Below are positions 26,330 to 36,966 of a DNA stretch of 64,000 nt, one piece after another (within the stretch, counting starts at the first letter, position 1; every line of letters begins with the position of its first letter). The position numbers and the translations under genes are program-made. The stretch comes from Bacillus sp. Marseille-P3661 (lineage in GTDB: Bacteria > Bacillota > Bacilli > Bacillales > Bacillaceae_J): assembly GCF_900240995.1 (NCBI RefSeq), contig NZ_LT965953.1, positions 186,001-250,000 on the forward strand, in the 5' to 3' direction. The notes beneath the pieces were generated by a model. That model saw only the letters and a program-made list of their open reading frames with translations. It was not told the DNA's origin and did not search any database.

Positions 26330-27960
26330 CAGTATTGGTGTGAATAAGGGACCATATGTCCGCTAAATACTTCCGGTGACTTTACCCGGACATCCAGGCC
26401 GTTATTCATCTAAAACAGTATGATTCACAAGTTTGCCGGACATTGAATCCGTTATTTCAACTATTAGCCTCAGTTTTCATTGAAATTAATGAAAATAACG
26501 TACTATATGTCCGGCAAATCACCAGAAACAGCAGTTTTGGTGTGAATAGGGGACTATATGTCCGCACAATTCCTCCGGCGTTTTTTTCCGGACATTTAGA
26601 CCGTTATTCAACTAAAAACAGCATGTTTCACGCGTTTACCGGACATATGATCCGTTATTCCAGCTTTTAGCCCCAGTTTTCGTTGAAATCAATGAAAATA
26701 ACGTACTATATGTCCGGTAAATCGCCAGAAACAGCAGATTTGGTGTGAATAAGGGCCCCTATGTCCGCTTAACCCTCGCGGCGACAATTGCCGGACATAT
26801 AGGCCGTTATTCATCTAAAAACAGCATGTTTCACAAGTTTGCCTGACATTGAATCCGTTATTTGAGCTTTTAGCCCCAGTTTTCGTTGAAATTAATGAAA
26901 ATAACGTACTATATGTCCGGCAAATCGCCAGAAACAGCAGTTTTGGGGTGAATAAGGGACCATATGTCCGCTAAATACTTCCGGTGACTTTATCCGGACA
27001 TCCAGGCCGTTATTCATCTAAAAACAGCATGTTTCACAAGTTTGCCGGACATTGAATCCGTTATTTCAACTATTAGCCCCAGTTTTCGATGAAATTAATG
27101 AAAATAACGCACTATATGTCCGGTAAATCGCCAAGAATAGCAGTTTTGGGGTGAATAGGGGACTATATGTCCGCACAATTCCTCCGGCGTTTTTTTCCGG
27201 ACATTTAGACCGTTATTCAGCTAAAAACAGCATGTTTCACGCGTTTACCGGACATATGATCCGTTATTCCAGCTTTTAGCCCCAGTTTTCGTTGAAATTA
27301 ATGAAAATAACGTACTATATGTCCGGTAAATCACCAAGAATAGCAGTTTTGGGGTGAATAAGGGACTATATGTCCGCACAATTCTTCCGGAGTTTTTTTT
27401 CGGACATAAAGGCCGTTATTCAACTAAAAGCAGCTTGTTTCACGCGGTTACCGGACATTTGATCCTTTATAGCAACAATTAACCACGTTTTTTATTGAGT
27501 TTAATGAAAATAACGTACTATATGTCCGGCAAATCGCCAGAAACAGCAGTTTTGGTGTGAATAGGGGACTATATGTCCGCTTAATACTCGTAGCGACTAT
27601 TATCCGGACATCCCGGCCGTTATTCAACTAAAAACAGCACGTTTCACACGTTTACCGGACATTTGATCCTTTATAGCAACAATTAACCACGTTTTTTATT
27701 GAGTTTAATAAAAATAACGTACTATATGTCCGGCAAATCGCCAGAAACAGCAGTTTTGGGGTGAATAAGGGACTATATGTCCGCTTACTCCCCCCAAGCG
27801 ACTATTGCCGGACATTTGATCCCTTATAGCAACTATTAACCACGTTTTTCATTGAATTTAATGAAAATAACGTACTATATGTCAGGTAAATTCCCAAAAA
27901 TAGCAGTTTTGATGTGAATAAGATACTCTATGTCCGCTTAATAATCATATTGATCCAGTA
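26330..27960. repeat. 203-bp tandem array built from ~51-bp GGACAT/ATGTCC elements
   Basis: TATGTCCGC recurs at 26355, 26557, 26760, 26963, 27166, 27369, 27572, 27776 and 27929, so seven successive spacings are 202-204 bp and the last is about 153. Each 203-bp unit holds four ~51-bp elements: two reverse (CCGGACAT...CCGTTATT, 50 bp apart, for example 26386 and 26436) and two forward (AATAACG...ATATGTCCGG, then GAATAGGGGACTATATGTCCGC, 51 bp apart). The reverse complement of a reverse element aligns with a forward element along its length (ATGTCCGGCAAA...CAG..GTTTT...TGAATA). No coding capacity is evident. The remaining ~270 bases to the next gene are AT-rich with nothing clear. Confidence 0.92.
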
Positions 27961-28231
27961 AAAATAATTAGCTGGAATTTTATTGAAATTATTATTTGTC
28001 AAAAGTTTTTCCAAATTAACTGTCCATTTCAAAAAATTATTCTTTTTCTAAAATTACTTATAAAATTCTATTTAATTATTAAAAAATATAAAAAAAACAA
28101 AATATTTGATGCAATTCTAGAAAATATAGTTTATACTAAGTAACATCTTAATCACTTACTCGCTTTTAAGCGTTAAAGTAACAAATGATATTATTTTACA
28201 AAAGTATATAGAAATAGGGGAGGCAGTTAAA

Positions 28232-29293
28232 ATGAAGGGGAACAAGTTAATTTTGATCCTTGTTGCTGTTGTTGGTCTATTAATGCTAGCAGCATGCGGG
28301 GGAAAAGAGGAAGTAGCAGAAGATTCTAATGCTGAAGTGAAATCAGAAACTGCAACGAATGAACAAGCAGAGGAAACAAAAGAAGTTTATAAATTAAAGG
28401 TAGGTCATATTTCACCAGATGACCAAGCATATGCGATCGGCTTTAAAGAATATGCAGCGGCGGTAGAAGAAGCTACAAATGGACAAGTTCAATTTGAAAT
28501 TTTTGGTAATGGAACATTAGGTGGCGAAAGAGAACTTTTAGAAGGTGTACAATTAGGAACATTAGATATGAGTGTTATCACAACTGGTGTTGTAACAAAC
28601 TTTGTACCTGAAATTTCTGTTATTGAATTTCCGTTTTTATTTAGAGATTTAGACCATGTCTACAAAACATTAGACGGTGAAGTTGGACAAGAACTTTTAG
28701 ATAAAGTATCTGAGCAAGGATTAAAAGCAATCGCATTCTGGGAAAATGGTCAGCGTCATTTATCAAATAGCAAGCATCCAATTAAAACTCCTGAAGATTT
28801 AGATGGTTTAAAGATGCGTACAATTGAAAGTGAGCTACTATTAGACACATATGCTGCATTAGGAACTAATGCAACGCCAATGGCATTCCCAGAAGTATAT
28901 GGCGGTTTACAACAAGGCGTAATTGATGGATCAGACTTTTCAACTGGTGTATACTGGAGTACAAAAGTTTGGGAACAATCAAAATACTTCTCTGAAGTAG
29001 GACTTTACTATGCATCTGCGGTATTAGTTATCAATGATGATCTTTTAAAATCAATGCCTGAAGATATTCAAAAAGTGATCGTTGATCTTGGAAAAGAATA
29101 CGCTCAAAAGCAACGTCAAATTTCACAAGATTTAGAGGCAGAACAAAAGCAACTTTTACTAGATAACGGAGTAGAAATCATTAATGCGGAAGACCTTGAT
29201 ATTCAAGCATTCCGTGATAAAGTTCAACCTGTATATGAAAAGCATGCTGAGAAGTATGGTTCATACATCGAAAGAATTCAAGCTGTACAATAA
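28232..29293 (+). CDS. TRAP transporter substrate-binding lipoprotein (DctP family)
   Basis: 353 residues. The signal peptide ends in lipobox LAAC (Cys22), so it is anchored outside the membrane. After a Glu/Thr-rich linker comes the DctP fold: KLKVGHISPDDQAYAIGFKE, NGQVQFEIFGNGTLGGEREL, the conserved arginine segment in DGLKMRTIESELL, and FPEVYGGLQQGVIDGSDF. Family members bind carboxylate ligands and hand them to a DctQ/DctM permease. No such permease is adjacent, so this is an orphan binding protein here and the ligand is unknown. SD GGGGAGG and a strong terminator define a single-gene unit. Confidence 0.92.
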   Translation: MKGNKLILILVAVVGLLMLAACGGKEEVAEDSNAEVKSETATNEQAEETKEVYKLKVGHISPDDQAYAIGFKEYAAAVEEATNGQVQFEIFGNGTLGGERELLEGVQLGTLDMSVITTGVVTNFVPEISVIEFPFLFRDLDHVYKTLDGEVGQELLDKVSEQGLKAIAFWENGQRHLSNSKHPIKTPEDLDGLKMRTIESELLLDTYAALGTNATPMAFPEVYGGLQQGVIDGSDFSTGVYWSTKVWEQSKYFSEVGLYYASAVLVINDDLLKSMPEDIQKVIVDLGKEYAQKQRQISQDLEAEQKQLLLDNGVEIINAEDLDIQAFRDKVQPVYEKHAEKYGSYIERIQAVQ

Positions 29294-29299
29294 TTAATA

Positions 29300-29337
29300 A
29301 AAAGGCTGTCCATCTCGTCGAAGGTGGACAGCCTTTT
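29300..29337. terminator. Bidirectional terminator between dctP-like and HD-GYP genes
   Basis: A perfect 13-bp stem (AAAAGGCTGTCCA with TGGACAGCCTTTT, 12-base loop), with A/T tracts on both sides. It overlaps the stop codon of the convergent HD-GYP gene. Confidence 0.9.
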
Positions 29338-30316
29338 ATGTATTTTCAATTAAATAGTTTTCGTTTGTGGAGTTCAAGCTTTTTTCCTCATATAAATTTA
29401 AAAATGCATCTGCAACGACGGGGTCAAATTGAGTTCCTTTATTTTTTCGAATTTCCTCAAGTGCACATTTATAATCAAGTTGCTGACGGTAAACGCGTTT
29501 GGAAGTCATCGCATCAAAGGTATCCGCAACTGCAACAATTCGTGCTAACAGCGGAATTTGCTGCCCTTTTAATCCTTTTGGATAGCCTTTACCATCATAT
29601 CGTTCGTGGTGATAGAGAATAATGTCTAATATACCTCTGCTAGAGAAATTAGCCACATGTTTAATCATTTTATAGCCGATGGTAGGATGTGCTTTTATAA
29701 AATCGTATTCTTCCGTTGTTAATCTTCCGGGCTTTGTTAGAATAGGCTCGGGTATGCCGATTTTACCGATATCATGCAGCAGCCCGCCAATCCGAATATT
29801 GTTGCATATGTCTTCTTTTAAATTCATTTCTTTTGCAATTTCGAACGCATATTTTGCCACGTTTTCTGAATGATGCAATGTATGCGGATCTCTTGAATCT
29901 AGAGCATTCACGAGGGCTGTTGTTAATTCAAGCGTATCATTTTTTACTTTTTGGATGTTTTTCATTAGCCCCGCAGAGATAAACGTTATGATTGAATAAG
30001 TTAATAACAAGATAAAAAACGAACCAGTTAACATGTTTGGGTTCTGAACAAGTAAAAATCTGCACAGCACAATGAGAGTTGTAAAAAACATTAAAAATAG
30101 CGGCGATTTGTTATAAAACCCTGCTCCTAAAAAGATCACGGCGATCACATACAAAATAAATATATTGCTGTTATTTTGAAAAAAAATACTATTTAAAATC
30201 ACACTTAGCATCCAAAGGATAAAAAAACAATAGCGAAGGTGACCAGGTTTATCAAGATAATTATAAAATTTATGCAAAGCAGGTTCTTTAGAGTAAGTCA
30301 CTTTATAAACATTCAA
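29336..30316 (-). CDS. Membrane HD-GYP phosphodiesterase (cyclic di-GMP type)
   Basis: 326 residues. Hydrophobic segments fill residues ~25-125 (four or five membrane helices, no known sensor). A complete HD-GYP domain follows (~135-310). Metal and catalytic motifs are all present: H in HHSENVAKYA, LLHDIGKIG, the HP pair in IKAHPTIGYKMI, HHERYDGKGYP and ARIVAVADTFDAMTS. Such enzymes hydrolyse c-di-GMP, or in a few cases other cyclic dinucleotides. ATG with AGAGGAAG upstream. It stands alone, convergent with the TRAP binding protein. No GGDEF partner is nearby. Confidence 0.9.
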   Translation of the reverse strand: MNVYKVTYSKEPALHKFYNYLDKPGHLRYCFFILWMLSVILNSIFFQNNSNIFILYVIAVIFLGAGFYNKSPLFLMFFTTLIVLCRFLLVQNPNMLTGSFFILLLTYSIITFISAGLMKNIQKVKNDTLELTTALVNALDSRDPHTLHHSENVAKYAFEIAKEMNLKEDICNNIRIGGLLHDIGKIGIPEPILTKPGRLTTEEYDFIKAHPTIGYKMIKHVANFSSRGILDIILYHHERYDGKGYPKGLKGQQIPLLARIVAVADTFDAMTSKRVYRQQLDYKCALEEIRKNKGTQFDPVVADAFLNLYEEKSLNSTNENYLIENT

Positions 30317-30749
30317 GCCATACCACTTCCTCTACTTTAAAATGGTGCCTTAGCCACCTTGAGAAATTTATAGTATATATAGTAAGGATTTGTAAAAAGC
30401 TTTGAACATATGCTTTTGAAGTTAATGGTAATGTTCAGCTATCTTTTATAGTAGACTTCATATATTAGTTTGCTCTAAGCAGCTGGTTTTTCATGCAAAG
30501 AAAATGCATTCTATTAAACAAACGTTTAATTAAAAATATACTATCTCCTTAAAAAAGCGCAGGAGAGTTGTGTTTTCTTATCAACTAATCAAGAAAGAGC
30601 GATAATAATGTCTTTTATTGAGATTTGCTTTATAATAGGCTTTATTGACATGTTAATGTTTAAAAAGATCTTTATTGCAGCAAATTATATAAAGGATTTT
30701 TTTGTAATTATTTACAGTGCTTTTGGTACTTGGAAGGGGATTCATATTA
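30317..30749. other. Intergenic region before csbA
   Basis: 433 AT-rich bases between the divergent HD-GYP and csbA genes. I see a T/A-rich stretch with no convincing promoter, and no sigma-B motif although B. subtilis csbA is sigma-B dependent. No hairpin or gene is convincing here. Confidence 0.4.
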
Positions 30750-30977
30750 ATGTCAGAGGTGATCCTTGCGGTTTTGGCTCCATTTTTAATGGTTATTTTT
30801 TTAACACGGATTACGTTTAATCAATATGTTAGTGCAATTTTAACGCTAGGAATTATTTTAGCGATATTTAAAGGCTACGAGCAGCCTAATTTAGTGATCA
30901 TAGCGTGGGTTTTATCACTTGTTGTCGGCTTTTTTGTATCCAATCGGATGAATAAGAAATTTAATAAAAAGTACTAA
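30750..30977 (+). CDS. csbA: CsbA family small membrane protein
   Basis: 75 residues with two or three membrane helices, starting MSEVILAVLAPFLMVIFLTR followed by TFNQYVSAI. This closely follows the pattern of B. subtilis CsbA, a sigma-B-dependent membrane protein of unknown role. ATG 30750 has SD GGAAGGGG at nine bases; the frame is open upstream to 30717, but that start lacks an SD. It lies just before uvrB as in B. subtilis. Confidence 0.88.
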   Translation: MSEVILAVLAPFLMVIFLTRITFNQYVSAILTLGIILAIFKGYEQPNLVIIAWVLSLVVGFFVSNRMNKKFNKKY

Positions 30978-31052
30978 TGAACAAGCATGTGGATCTAGCC
31001 GCATGTTTTTTCTGTTTCTCAACCGGTAAGAGTAGATAGCATTATTTTTTAG

Positions 31053-31138
31053 AGGATTAAAGCATAAGAAGAGAAGGCCTTTAGGTCATCTCCTTGGACA
31101 TCGTCAATTGCCATTGTAGGCAAATGGCGTGTTTTTTT
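31053..31138 (+). other. uvrB leader stem-loops; motif shared with the secA leader
   Basis: GGATTAAAGCATAAG is followed by a 9-bp hairpin with one mismatch (GAGAAGGCC/GGTCATCTC, loop TTTA). Then come GACATC and a hairpin TTGCC-ATTGTA-GGCAA (31108-31123), GTG and seven T. The order and sequence of the blocks mirror 11058-11116 before secA, except for the added middle hairpin. The T run makes this copy terminator-like, either for csbA or as an attenuator of uvrBA. Confidence 0.45.
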
Positions 31139-31234
31139 AAAAATAAACGAATACCCGTTCGTTCATATTAGCAGTTTGTGAAGTAGATGTGATACAATGA
31201 ATTACAGAATTTGGTGATGAACGGAGGTAGTTTT

Positions 31235-33214
31235 GTGGACCAACAATTTGATCTTAAATCAAAGTATGAGCCAGGTGGGGATCAGCCTAAAGCGATTGAA
31301 AAGCTTGTGAACGGCCTTAAGGAAGGTAAACGATATCAAACGTTGCTTGGTGCAACGGGGACAGGTAAAACATTTACGGTTTCAAATGTGATTCAACAAA
31401 TTAATAAACCTACACTAATATTAGCTCATAATAAAACGTTAGCAGGACAGCTGTATAGTGAGTTTAAAGAGTTTTTTCCTAACAATGCAGTTGAATATTT
31501 TGTCAGTTACTATGATTACTATCAGCCTGAGGCATATGTGCCGCAAACAGATACGTTTATTGAAAAAGATGCAAGCATTAATGATGAAATTGATAAACTC
31601 CGCCACTCTGCGACATCATCTTTATTTGAACGGAATGATGTCATTATTGTGGCTAGTGTATCTTGCATATACGGTTTAGGTTCGCCGGAGGAATATCGAG
31701 AAATGGTTGTTTCACTTCGCGTCGGTAAGGAAATAGAACGCAACCAGTTATTACGTGATTTAGTGGATATCCAATATAATAGAAATGACATTGATTTTCA
31801 GCGTGGGACGTTCCGTGTTCGCGGGGATGTAGTGGAAATTTTTCCGGCATCACGTGATGAGCATTGTATTCGTGTTGAATTTTTTGGTGATGAAATTGAT
31901 CGAATTCGTGAGGTTGACGCACTGACTGGAGAAATTTTAGGCGATCGTGAACATGTGTCAATCTTTCCGGCATCCCACTTCGTTACACGTGAAGAGAAAA
32001 TGAAAATTGCGATTGAAAATATTGAAACAGAGTTAGAAGAACGTTTAAAAGAAATGCATGAAAACGGCAAATTGTTGGAGGCACAACGACTTGAGCAGCG
32101 AACTCGCTATGACTTAGAAATGATGAGAGAAATGGGTTTTTGCTCAGGAATTGAAAACTACTCTCGTCATTTAACGCTGCGACCAGCGGGTGCAACGCCT
32201 TACACACTTTTTGATTATTTTCCAGAAGACTTTTTGTTAATTGTCGATGAGTCACATGTGACGCTCCCTCAGGTTCGCGGCATGTATAACGGCGACCGCG
32301 CTCGAAAGCAAGTGCTTGTGGATCATGGCTTTCGGTTACCGTCCGCATTAGATAACCGTCCATTAATGTTTGATGAATTTGAAAAAGTTGTAAAGCAAGC
32401 GATTTTTGTTTCAGCTACACCCGGACCTTACGAAATGGAGCATGCTCCAGAAGTAATTGAGCAAATTATTCGTCCAACAGGGTTGCTTGATCCTAATATT
32501 GATGTTCGTCCAATTCAAGGCCAAATTGATGACTTAATTGGCGAAATCAATGCTAGAGTTGAACGAAATGAGCGGGTCCTCGTAACGACTCTAACGAAAA
32601 AAATGTCAGAGGATTTAACCGATTATTTAAAAGAGCTTGGCATTAAGGTTTCGTACTTACACTCAGAAATTAAAACATTAGAGCGGATTGAAATTATCCG
32701 CGATTTACGTTTAGGAAAGTATGATGTGCTCATAGGGATTAACTTATTGCGTGAAGGCTTAGATATTCCGGAAGTGTCGCTTGTCGCCATTTTGGATGCA
32801 GATAAAGAAGGTTTCTTACGTTCGGAGCGTTCATTAATTCAAACGATTGGCCGGGCAGCGCGTAATGCGAATGGCCATGTTATTATGTACGCAGATAAAA
32901 TTACAAATTCAATGCGAATTGCAATGGATGAAACGAAACGTCGCCGGACAATTCAAGAAGAATTTAATGAGAAACATCATATTACACCTAAAACCATTCA
33001 AAAAGAAATTCGTGATGTCATTCGCGCGACGATGGCAGCTGAAACGGAAGAAACGTATGATACGCCAACAAAAGCTGCTAAGCTAACGAAGGATGAACGT
33101 GTGAAGTTAATTGCTCAGTTCGAAACAGAAATGAAGGAAGCAGCAAGAGCTTTAAACTTCGAGCGTGCTGCCGAGCTGCGTGATTTAATTTTAGAATTGA
33201 AGGCTGAAGGATAA
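31235..33214 (+). CDS. uvrB: Excinuclease ABC subunit B
   Basis: 659 residues. The damage-verifying helicase-like subunit of nucleotide excision repair. It has Walker A GATGTGKT (~39-46), the DNA-gripping beta-hairpin region with [18 protein letters not shown] in Walker B, helicase motifs [10 protein letters not shown] and TIGRAARN, and a C-terminal UVR domain ([20 protein letters not shown]) for UvrC. GTG 31235 with SD GGAGGT is preferred over the in-frame upstream start at 31211, which lies before the SD. Transcribed with uvrA. Confidence 0.97.
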   Translation: MDQQFDLKSKYEPGGDQPKAIEKLVNGLKEGKRYQTLLGATGTGKTFTVSNVIQQINKPTLILAHNKTLAGQLYSEFKEFFPNNAVEYFVSYYDYYQPEAYVPQTDTFIEKDASINDEIDKLRHSATSSLFERNDVIIVASVSCIYGLGSPEEYREMVVSLRVGKEIERNQLLRDLVDIQYNRNDIDFQRGTFRVRGDVVEIFPASRDEHCIRVEFFGDEIDRIREVDALTGEILGDREHVSIFPASHFVTREEKMKIAIENIETELEERLKEMHENGKLLEAQRLEQRTRYDLEMMREMGFCSGIENYSRHLTLRPAGATPYTLFDYFPEDFLLIVDESHVTLPQVRGMYNGDRARKQVLVDHGFRLPSALDNRPLMFDEFEKVVKQAIFVSATPGPYEMEHAPEVIEQIIRPTGLLDPNIDVRPIQGQIDDLIGEINARVERNERVLVTTLTKKMSEDLTDYLKELGIKVSYLHSEIKTLERIEIIRDLRLGKYDVLIGINLLREGLDIPEVSLVAILDADKEGFLRSERSLIQTIGRAARNANGHVIMYADKITNSMRIAMDETKRRRTIQEEFNEKHHITPKTIQKEIRDVIRATMAAETEETYDTPTKAAKLTKDERVKLIAQFETEMKEAARALNFERAAELRDLILELKAEG

Positions 33215-33248
33215 AAATGATTAGCGTGTTTTGTTTAAAATAGATTTC

Positions 33249-33276
33249 GCGCCCAGCAAGGCGCTTGTGCTTTTTT
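33249..33276 (+). terminator. Weak terminator-like hairpin between uvrB and uvrA
   Basis: GCGCC/GGCGC, 5-bp stem, with TTGTGC and then TTTTTT. The stem-to-T distance is long, so it may only attenuate read-through into uvrA. Confidence 0.4.
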
Positions 33277-33295
33277 CGGTGGAAAGGAGACAGTT

Positions 33296-36169
33296 ATGTC
33301 AGTTAAGAATATCGTTGTAAAAGGTGCTCGGGCACATAATTTAAAAAATATAGATGTGGTCATTCCTAGAGACAAGCTTGTTGTTCTAACAGGTTTGTCA
33401 GGTTCCGGGAAGTCATCGCTCGCATTCGATACGATTTATGCAGAAGGCCAACGACGTTATGTCGAATCGCTGTCCGCATATGCTCGTCAGTTTTTAGGGC
33501 AAATGGATAAGCCGGATGTTGATGCAATAGAGGGGCTATCACCTGCCATTTCGATTGATCAAAAAACAACGAGCCGTAATCCGCGCTCGACAGTTGGCAC
33601 GGTAACGGAAGTGTACGATTATTTGCGGCTGCTTTATGCGCGTATTGGCCGTCCTGTTTGTCCTGTGCATGGCATTGAAATAAGCTCGCAAACGATTGAG
33701 CAGATGATTGACCGCATTATGGAACTTCCGGAACGTACGAAACTACAAGTATTAGCGCCGATTGTTCGTGGTAAAAAAGGTGAGCATGTTAAGGTTTTTG
33801 AGGATATTAAAAAGCAAGGTTATGTGCGTGTCCGCGTTGACGGCGAAATGCATGAAGTGAGTGATGAAATTAAGCTTGAAAAAAATAAGAAACATTCGAT
33901 CGAGGTTGTGATTGACCGGATTGTGATTAAAGAGGGCGTTGCATCTCGTCTGGCGGATTCATTAGAAACAGCATTACGTTTAGCAGAAGGTACGGTTATT
34001 ATCGATGTCATTGGCGAAGAAGAATTGCTCTTTAGCGAGCATCATGCCTGCCCGCAATGTGGATTTTCGATAGGTGAACTAGAACCGCGGATGTTTTCGT
34101 TTAATAGTCCGTTTGGTGCATGTCCAAGCTGCGACGGTTTAGGAACGAAACTTGAAGTTGATTTAGATTTAGTGATTCCCGATTGGGATAAAACGTTGCA
34201 TGAACATGCGCTTGCACCATGGGAACCGACAAGCTCACAGTATTATCCTCAGTTGTTAAAATGCGTCTGTGATCATTTCGGAGTCGATATGGAAACTCCG
34301 GTCAAAGACATACCGAAACAGCTGCTTGATAAAGTTTTATATGGTAGCGACAGTGAAAAAGTTTACTTCCGTTATGAAAATGATTTTGGACAGGTTCGTG
34401 AAAATGAAGTGGAGTTTGAGGGCGTACTTCGCAATGTGGAGCGTCGTTATCGCGAAACATCTTCAGATTATATTCGGGAACAAATGGAGAAGTACATGGG
34501 ACAAAAAGATTGTCCGACATGTAAAGGCCATCGCTTGAAAAAAGAATCATTAGCTGTGCGAATTGATGGTAAGCATATTGGTGAAATTACAAAGCTATCG
34601 ATTCAAGAAGCGCATGAATTTTTTTCACAGATCAGTTTAACGGAAAAAGAAATGCAGATCGGACGTCTTATTTTTAGAGAAATTCTGGAGCGCATAGGCT
34701 TTTTAGTGAATGTAGGTTTGGACTATTTAACATTAGCTCGTTCAGCTGGAACATTGTCAGGTGGCGAGGCCCAACGAATTCGCTTGGCTACGCAAATTGG
34801 TTCACGATTAACGGGTGTGCTTTATATTCTAGATGAACCTTCAATTGGTTTGCATCAGCGTGACAATGATCGTTTGATTGATACGTTAAAAAATATGCGT
34901 GATATCGGCAATACGCTAATTGTTGTTGAGCATGATGAAGATACAATGATGGCTGCAGATTATTTGATTGATATTGGTCCTGGTGCAGGTGTTCATGGAG
35001 GTGTGATTACTTCCCAAGGTACGCCTGAAGAAGTGATGAATGACCCGAATTCATTGACAGGTCAATATTTGTCTGGTAAAAAGTTCATTCCATTGCCAAC
35101 TGAACGCCGTAAAAGTGAAGGTCGTATTCTAGAAATTATTAAAGCTAACGAAAATAACTTAAAAAATGTGAGTGTAAAAATTCCGTTAGGGACGTTCGTT
35201 TGTGTTACAGGTGTATCTGGTTCTGGAAAAAGTACGCTCGTTAATGAAGTTTTACATAAAACAGTTGCGCAAAAGCTACATGGAGCGAAAGCGAAGCCTG
35301 GTGAGCATAAAGAAATTAAAGGCATCGAGGAATTAGATAAAGTGATTGATATTGATCAATCCCCGATTGGCCGAACACCGCGTTCAAATCCTGCTACCTA
35401 TACAGGGGTATTTGATGATATTCGTGATGTATTTGCGCAAACAAATGAAGCGAAGGTCCGCGGTTATCAAAAAGGGCGCTTTAGCTTTAATGTGAAAGGC
35501 GGCCGCTGCGAGGCCTGCCGTGGCGATGGCATTATAAAAATTGAAATGCATTTCCTACCGGATGTATATGTGCCATGTGAAGTATGTCATGGCAAGCGTT
35601 ACAACCGTGAAACATTAGAGGTTAAGTATAAAGATAAAAATATTTCGGACATTTTAGATATGACGGTCGAAGCTGGCGTTGAATTTTTCGCAAATATCCC
35701 GAAAATTAAACGCAAGCTGCAAACAATCGCTGATGTGGGCTTAGGTTATGTTCAGCTTGGACAGCCAGCAACCACATTATCTGGCGGTGAAGCGCAGCGG
35801 GTGAAGCTTGCATCTGAACTGCATCGTCGCTCAACCGGCCGCTCGCTTTATATTTTAGATGAACCAACAACCGGCTTACACGTCGATGATATTTCAAGAT
35901 TATTAAAGGTGCTGCAGCGGTTAGTTGAAAATGGCGACACCGTATTGGTCATCGAGCACAACTTAGACGTGATCAAAGCTGCCGATCATATTATCGATTT
36001 AGGTCCTGAAGGTGGGGACAAGGGCGGTACAATTGTTGCCGTTGGGACACCGGAGGAAATATGTGAGGTTGAGGAATCTTATACAGGTAAATACTTAAAG
36101 CCTGTTATTGAACGAGATCGGAATAGAATGGAAACTAAACTTCGCGAAATTGAATCCATTTCAAACTAA
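33296..36169 (+). CDS. uvrA: Excinuclease ABC subunit A
   Basis: 957 residues. The damage-recognition ATPase dimer that loads UvrB. It has two ABC modules: Walker [10 protein letters not shown] near residue 32 and GVSGSGKST near 640, each with a signature ([24 protein letters not shown]) and a Walker B ([30 protein letters not shown]). Zinc knuckles CPQC...CPSC, CPTC and CEAC...CEVC are all present. Length is that of the family. SD AAAGGAGA seven bases upstream. Second gene of uvrBA. Confidence 0.98.
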   Translation: MSVKNIVVKGARAHNLKNIDVVIPRDKLVVLTGLSGSGKSSLAFDTIYAEGQRRYVESLSAYARQFLGQMDKPDVDAIEGLSPAISIDQKTTSRNPRSTVGTVTEVYDYLRLLYARIGRPVCPVHGIEISSQTIEQMIDRIMELPERTKLQVLAPIVRGKKGEHVKVFEDIKKQGYVRVRVDGEMHEVSDEIKLEKNKKHSIEVVIDRIVIKEGVASRLADSLETALRLAEGTVIIDVIGEEELLFSEHHACPQCGFSIGELEPRMFSFNSPFGACPSCDGLGTKLEVDLDLVIPDWDKTLHEHALAPWEPTSSQYYPQLLKCVCDHFGVDMETPVKDIPKQLLDKVLYGSDSEKVYFRYENDFGQVRENEVEFEGVLRNVERRYRETSSDYIREQMEKYMGQKDCPTCKGHRLKKESLAVRIDGKHIGEITKLSIQEAHEFFSQISLTEKEMQIGRLIFREILERIGFLVNVGLDYLTLARSAGTLSGGEAQRIRLATQIGSRLTGVLYILDEPSIGLHQRDNDRLIDTLKNMRDIGNTLIVVEHDEDTMMAADYLIDIGPGAGVHGGVITSQGTPEEVMNDPNSLTGQYLSGKKFIPLPTERRKSEGRILEIIKANENNLKNVSVKIPLGTFVCVTGVSGSGKSTLVNEVLHKTVAQKLHGAKAKPGEHKEIKGIEELDKVIDIDQSPIGRTPRSNPATYTGVFDDIRDVFAQTNEAKVRGYQKGRFSFNVKGGRCEACRGDGIIKIEMHFLPDVYVPCEVCHGKRYNRETLEVKYKDKNISDILDMTVEAGVEFFANIPKIKRKLQTIADVGLGYVQLGQPATTLSGGEAQRVKLASELHRRSTGRSLYILDEPTTGLHVDDISRLLKVLQRLVENGDTVLVIEHNLDVIKAADHIIDLGPEGGDKGGTIVAVGTPEEICEVEESYTGKYLKPVIERDRNRMETKLREIESISN

Positions 36170-36193
36170 TAAGCGTCAAAAAGGCGGATAACC

Positions 36194-36238
36194 AAAGCAT
36201 GGTATTGCATGATTTTCAATGCATTATCATGCTTTTGT
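36194..36238 (+). terminator. Terminator of uvrBA
   Basis: AAAGCATG pairs with CATGCTTT, with an inner TTGCAT/ATGCA stem, ending in TTTTGTTG. Confidence 0.75.
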
Positions 36239-36299
36239 TGTGTATATGGAATTTTCGGCAAGTGGCAAGAGCAAAGTTCCAAGTACAGTTTCAAGTACA

Positions 36300-36385
36300 A
36301 AGCGCCAAGTGCCTGTATTGCCAAGTGCCTGTCACTTGTCGAATTCGACAAAATTCGGGAAGTGCCTGTCACCTGGCACTTGGTT
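36300..36385. repeat. REP-like AAGTGCCTGTCAC element
   Basis: CCAAGTGCCTGT occurs twice (36305, 36321). AAGTGCCTGTCAC recurs at 36360, and GGCACTTGG (36374-36382) closes an inverted repeat with the first copy. In the centre is a perfect 16-bp palindrome, TTGTCGAATTCGACAA (36336-36351). Variants of this GTGCCTGTCAC motif are, to my knowledge, common in intergenic regions of Bacillales and resemble REP elements moved by Y1 transposases. No such transposase is in this window. Confidence 0.6.
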
Positions 36386-36424
36386 AACCATGCTCTACGT
36401 CTTGAGACGTATTTTGAAGTTTGT

Positions 36425-36450
36425 GTGAAACGTCTTGTGCATTTACTCGT
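36425..36450 (+). promoter_or_regulatory. Sigma-W-type ECF promoter of yvlABCD
   Basis: TGAAAC (36425-36430), exactly 16 bases, CGTA (36447-36450) matches the B. subtilis sigma-W consensus perfectly. The yvlABCD operon is a known sigma-W regulon member there. Confidence 0.8.
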
Positions 36451-36564
36451 ATATAAGTATATAGAGAAGTTAAGATACTAAAGATGGTTGTTTATATACA
36501 GAAATCATCAAGCTACCATAAATGTAGTTTAGTATTCGATCATATATATAAGGAGTGGGTTGGT

Positions 36565-36873
36565 GTGAATACCGATCGGTTAATTTCTTCATTATGTTAT
36601 TTTAGTATTTTCTTTGCGGGGTTTATTTTACCGGTAGTGATTTATTTTATCGTTGATAGTTCAGAAATTAAAGAGCATGCGAAGAAAGCATTTTTATCCC
36701 ATTTAATACCGCTAATTACAATTCCGTTTATTGTGATTCCATGGTTGTTTACGGGTGTTGAGCCTACATTGTTTGCAATAAGTGGGATCGCTGCTTTCTT
36801 ACTAATTGGGGCTATTAATTTAATTGTTCTGATTTGGAATGTTTATAAAGGTGTTAAAGTGTTAATTGATTAA
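36565..36873 (+). CDS. yvlA: DUF4870-type small membrane protein (YvlA-like)
   Basis: 102 residues with three hydrophobic segments (~10-30, 45-68, 72-98) and the DUF4870-like polar motif SSEIKEHAKKAFLSHLI after the first. GTG 36565 with SD AAGGAGTGG is preferred over the ATG at 36484, which lacks an SD. It is the first gene of a four-gene unit that matches yvlABCD, an envelope-stress operon. Molecular role unknown. The symbol is assigned from position and size. Confidence 0.7.
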   Translation: MNTDRLISSLCYFSIFFAGFILPVVIYFIVDSSEIKEHAKKAFLSHLIPLITIPFIVIPWLFTGVEPTLFAISGIAAFLLIGAINLIVLIWNVYKGVKVLID

Positions 36874-36966
36874 TCAAACGTTTGTTTAAATTTACTTATA
36901 TGTGATATCAAAAGAATTACAAACTGCCCGTCATAAACGAGAAAAATAATTAAAGGGGAATGTAAA

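Noticed and set aside
26443-26670. 75-codon ORF in the 203-bp array
   Set aside because: Reflects repeat sequence only; no SD and not preserved from unit to unit.
30608-30820. 70-codon ORF upstream of csbA
   Set aside because: Overlaps csbA in another frame and lacks an SD.
36199-36481. Several overlapping ORFs after uvrA
   Set aside because: All lie in the terminator and the REP-like element; none has an SD or a family pattern.
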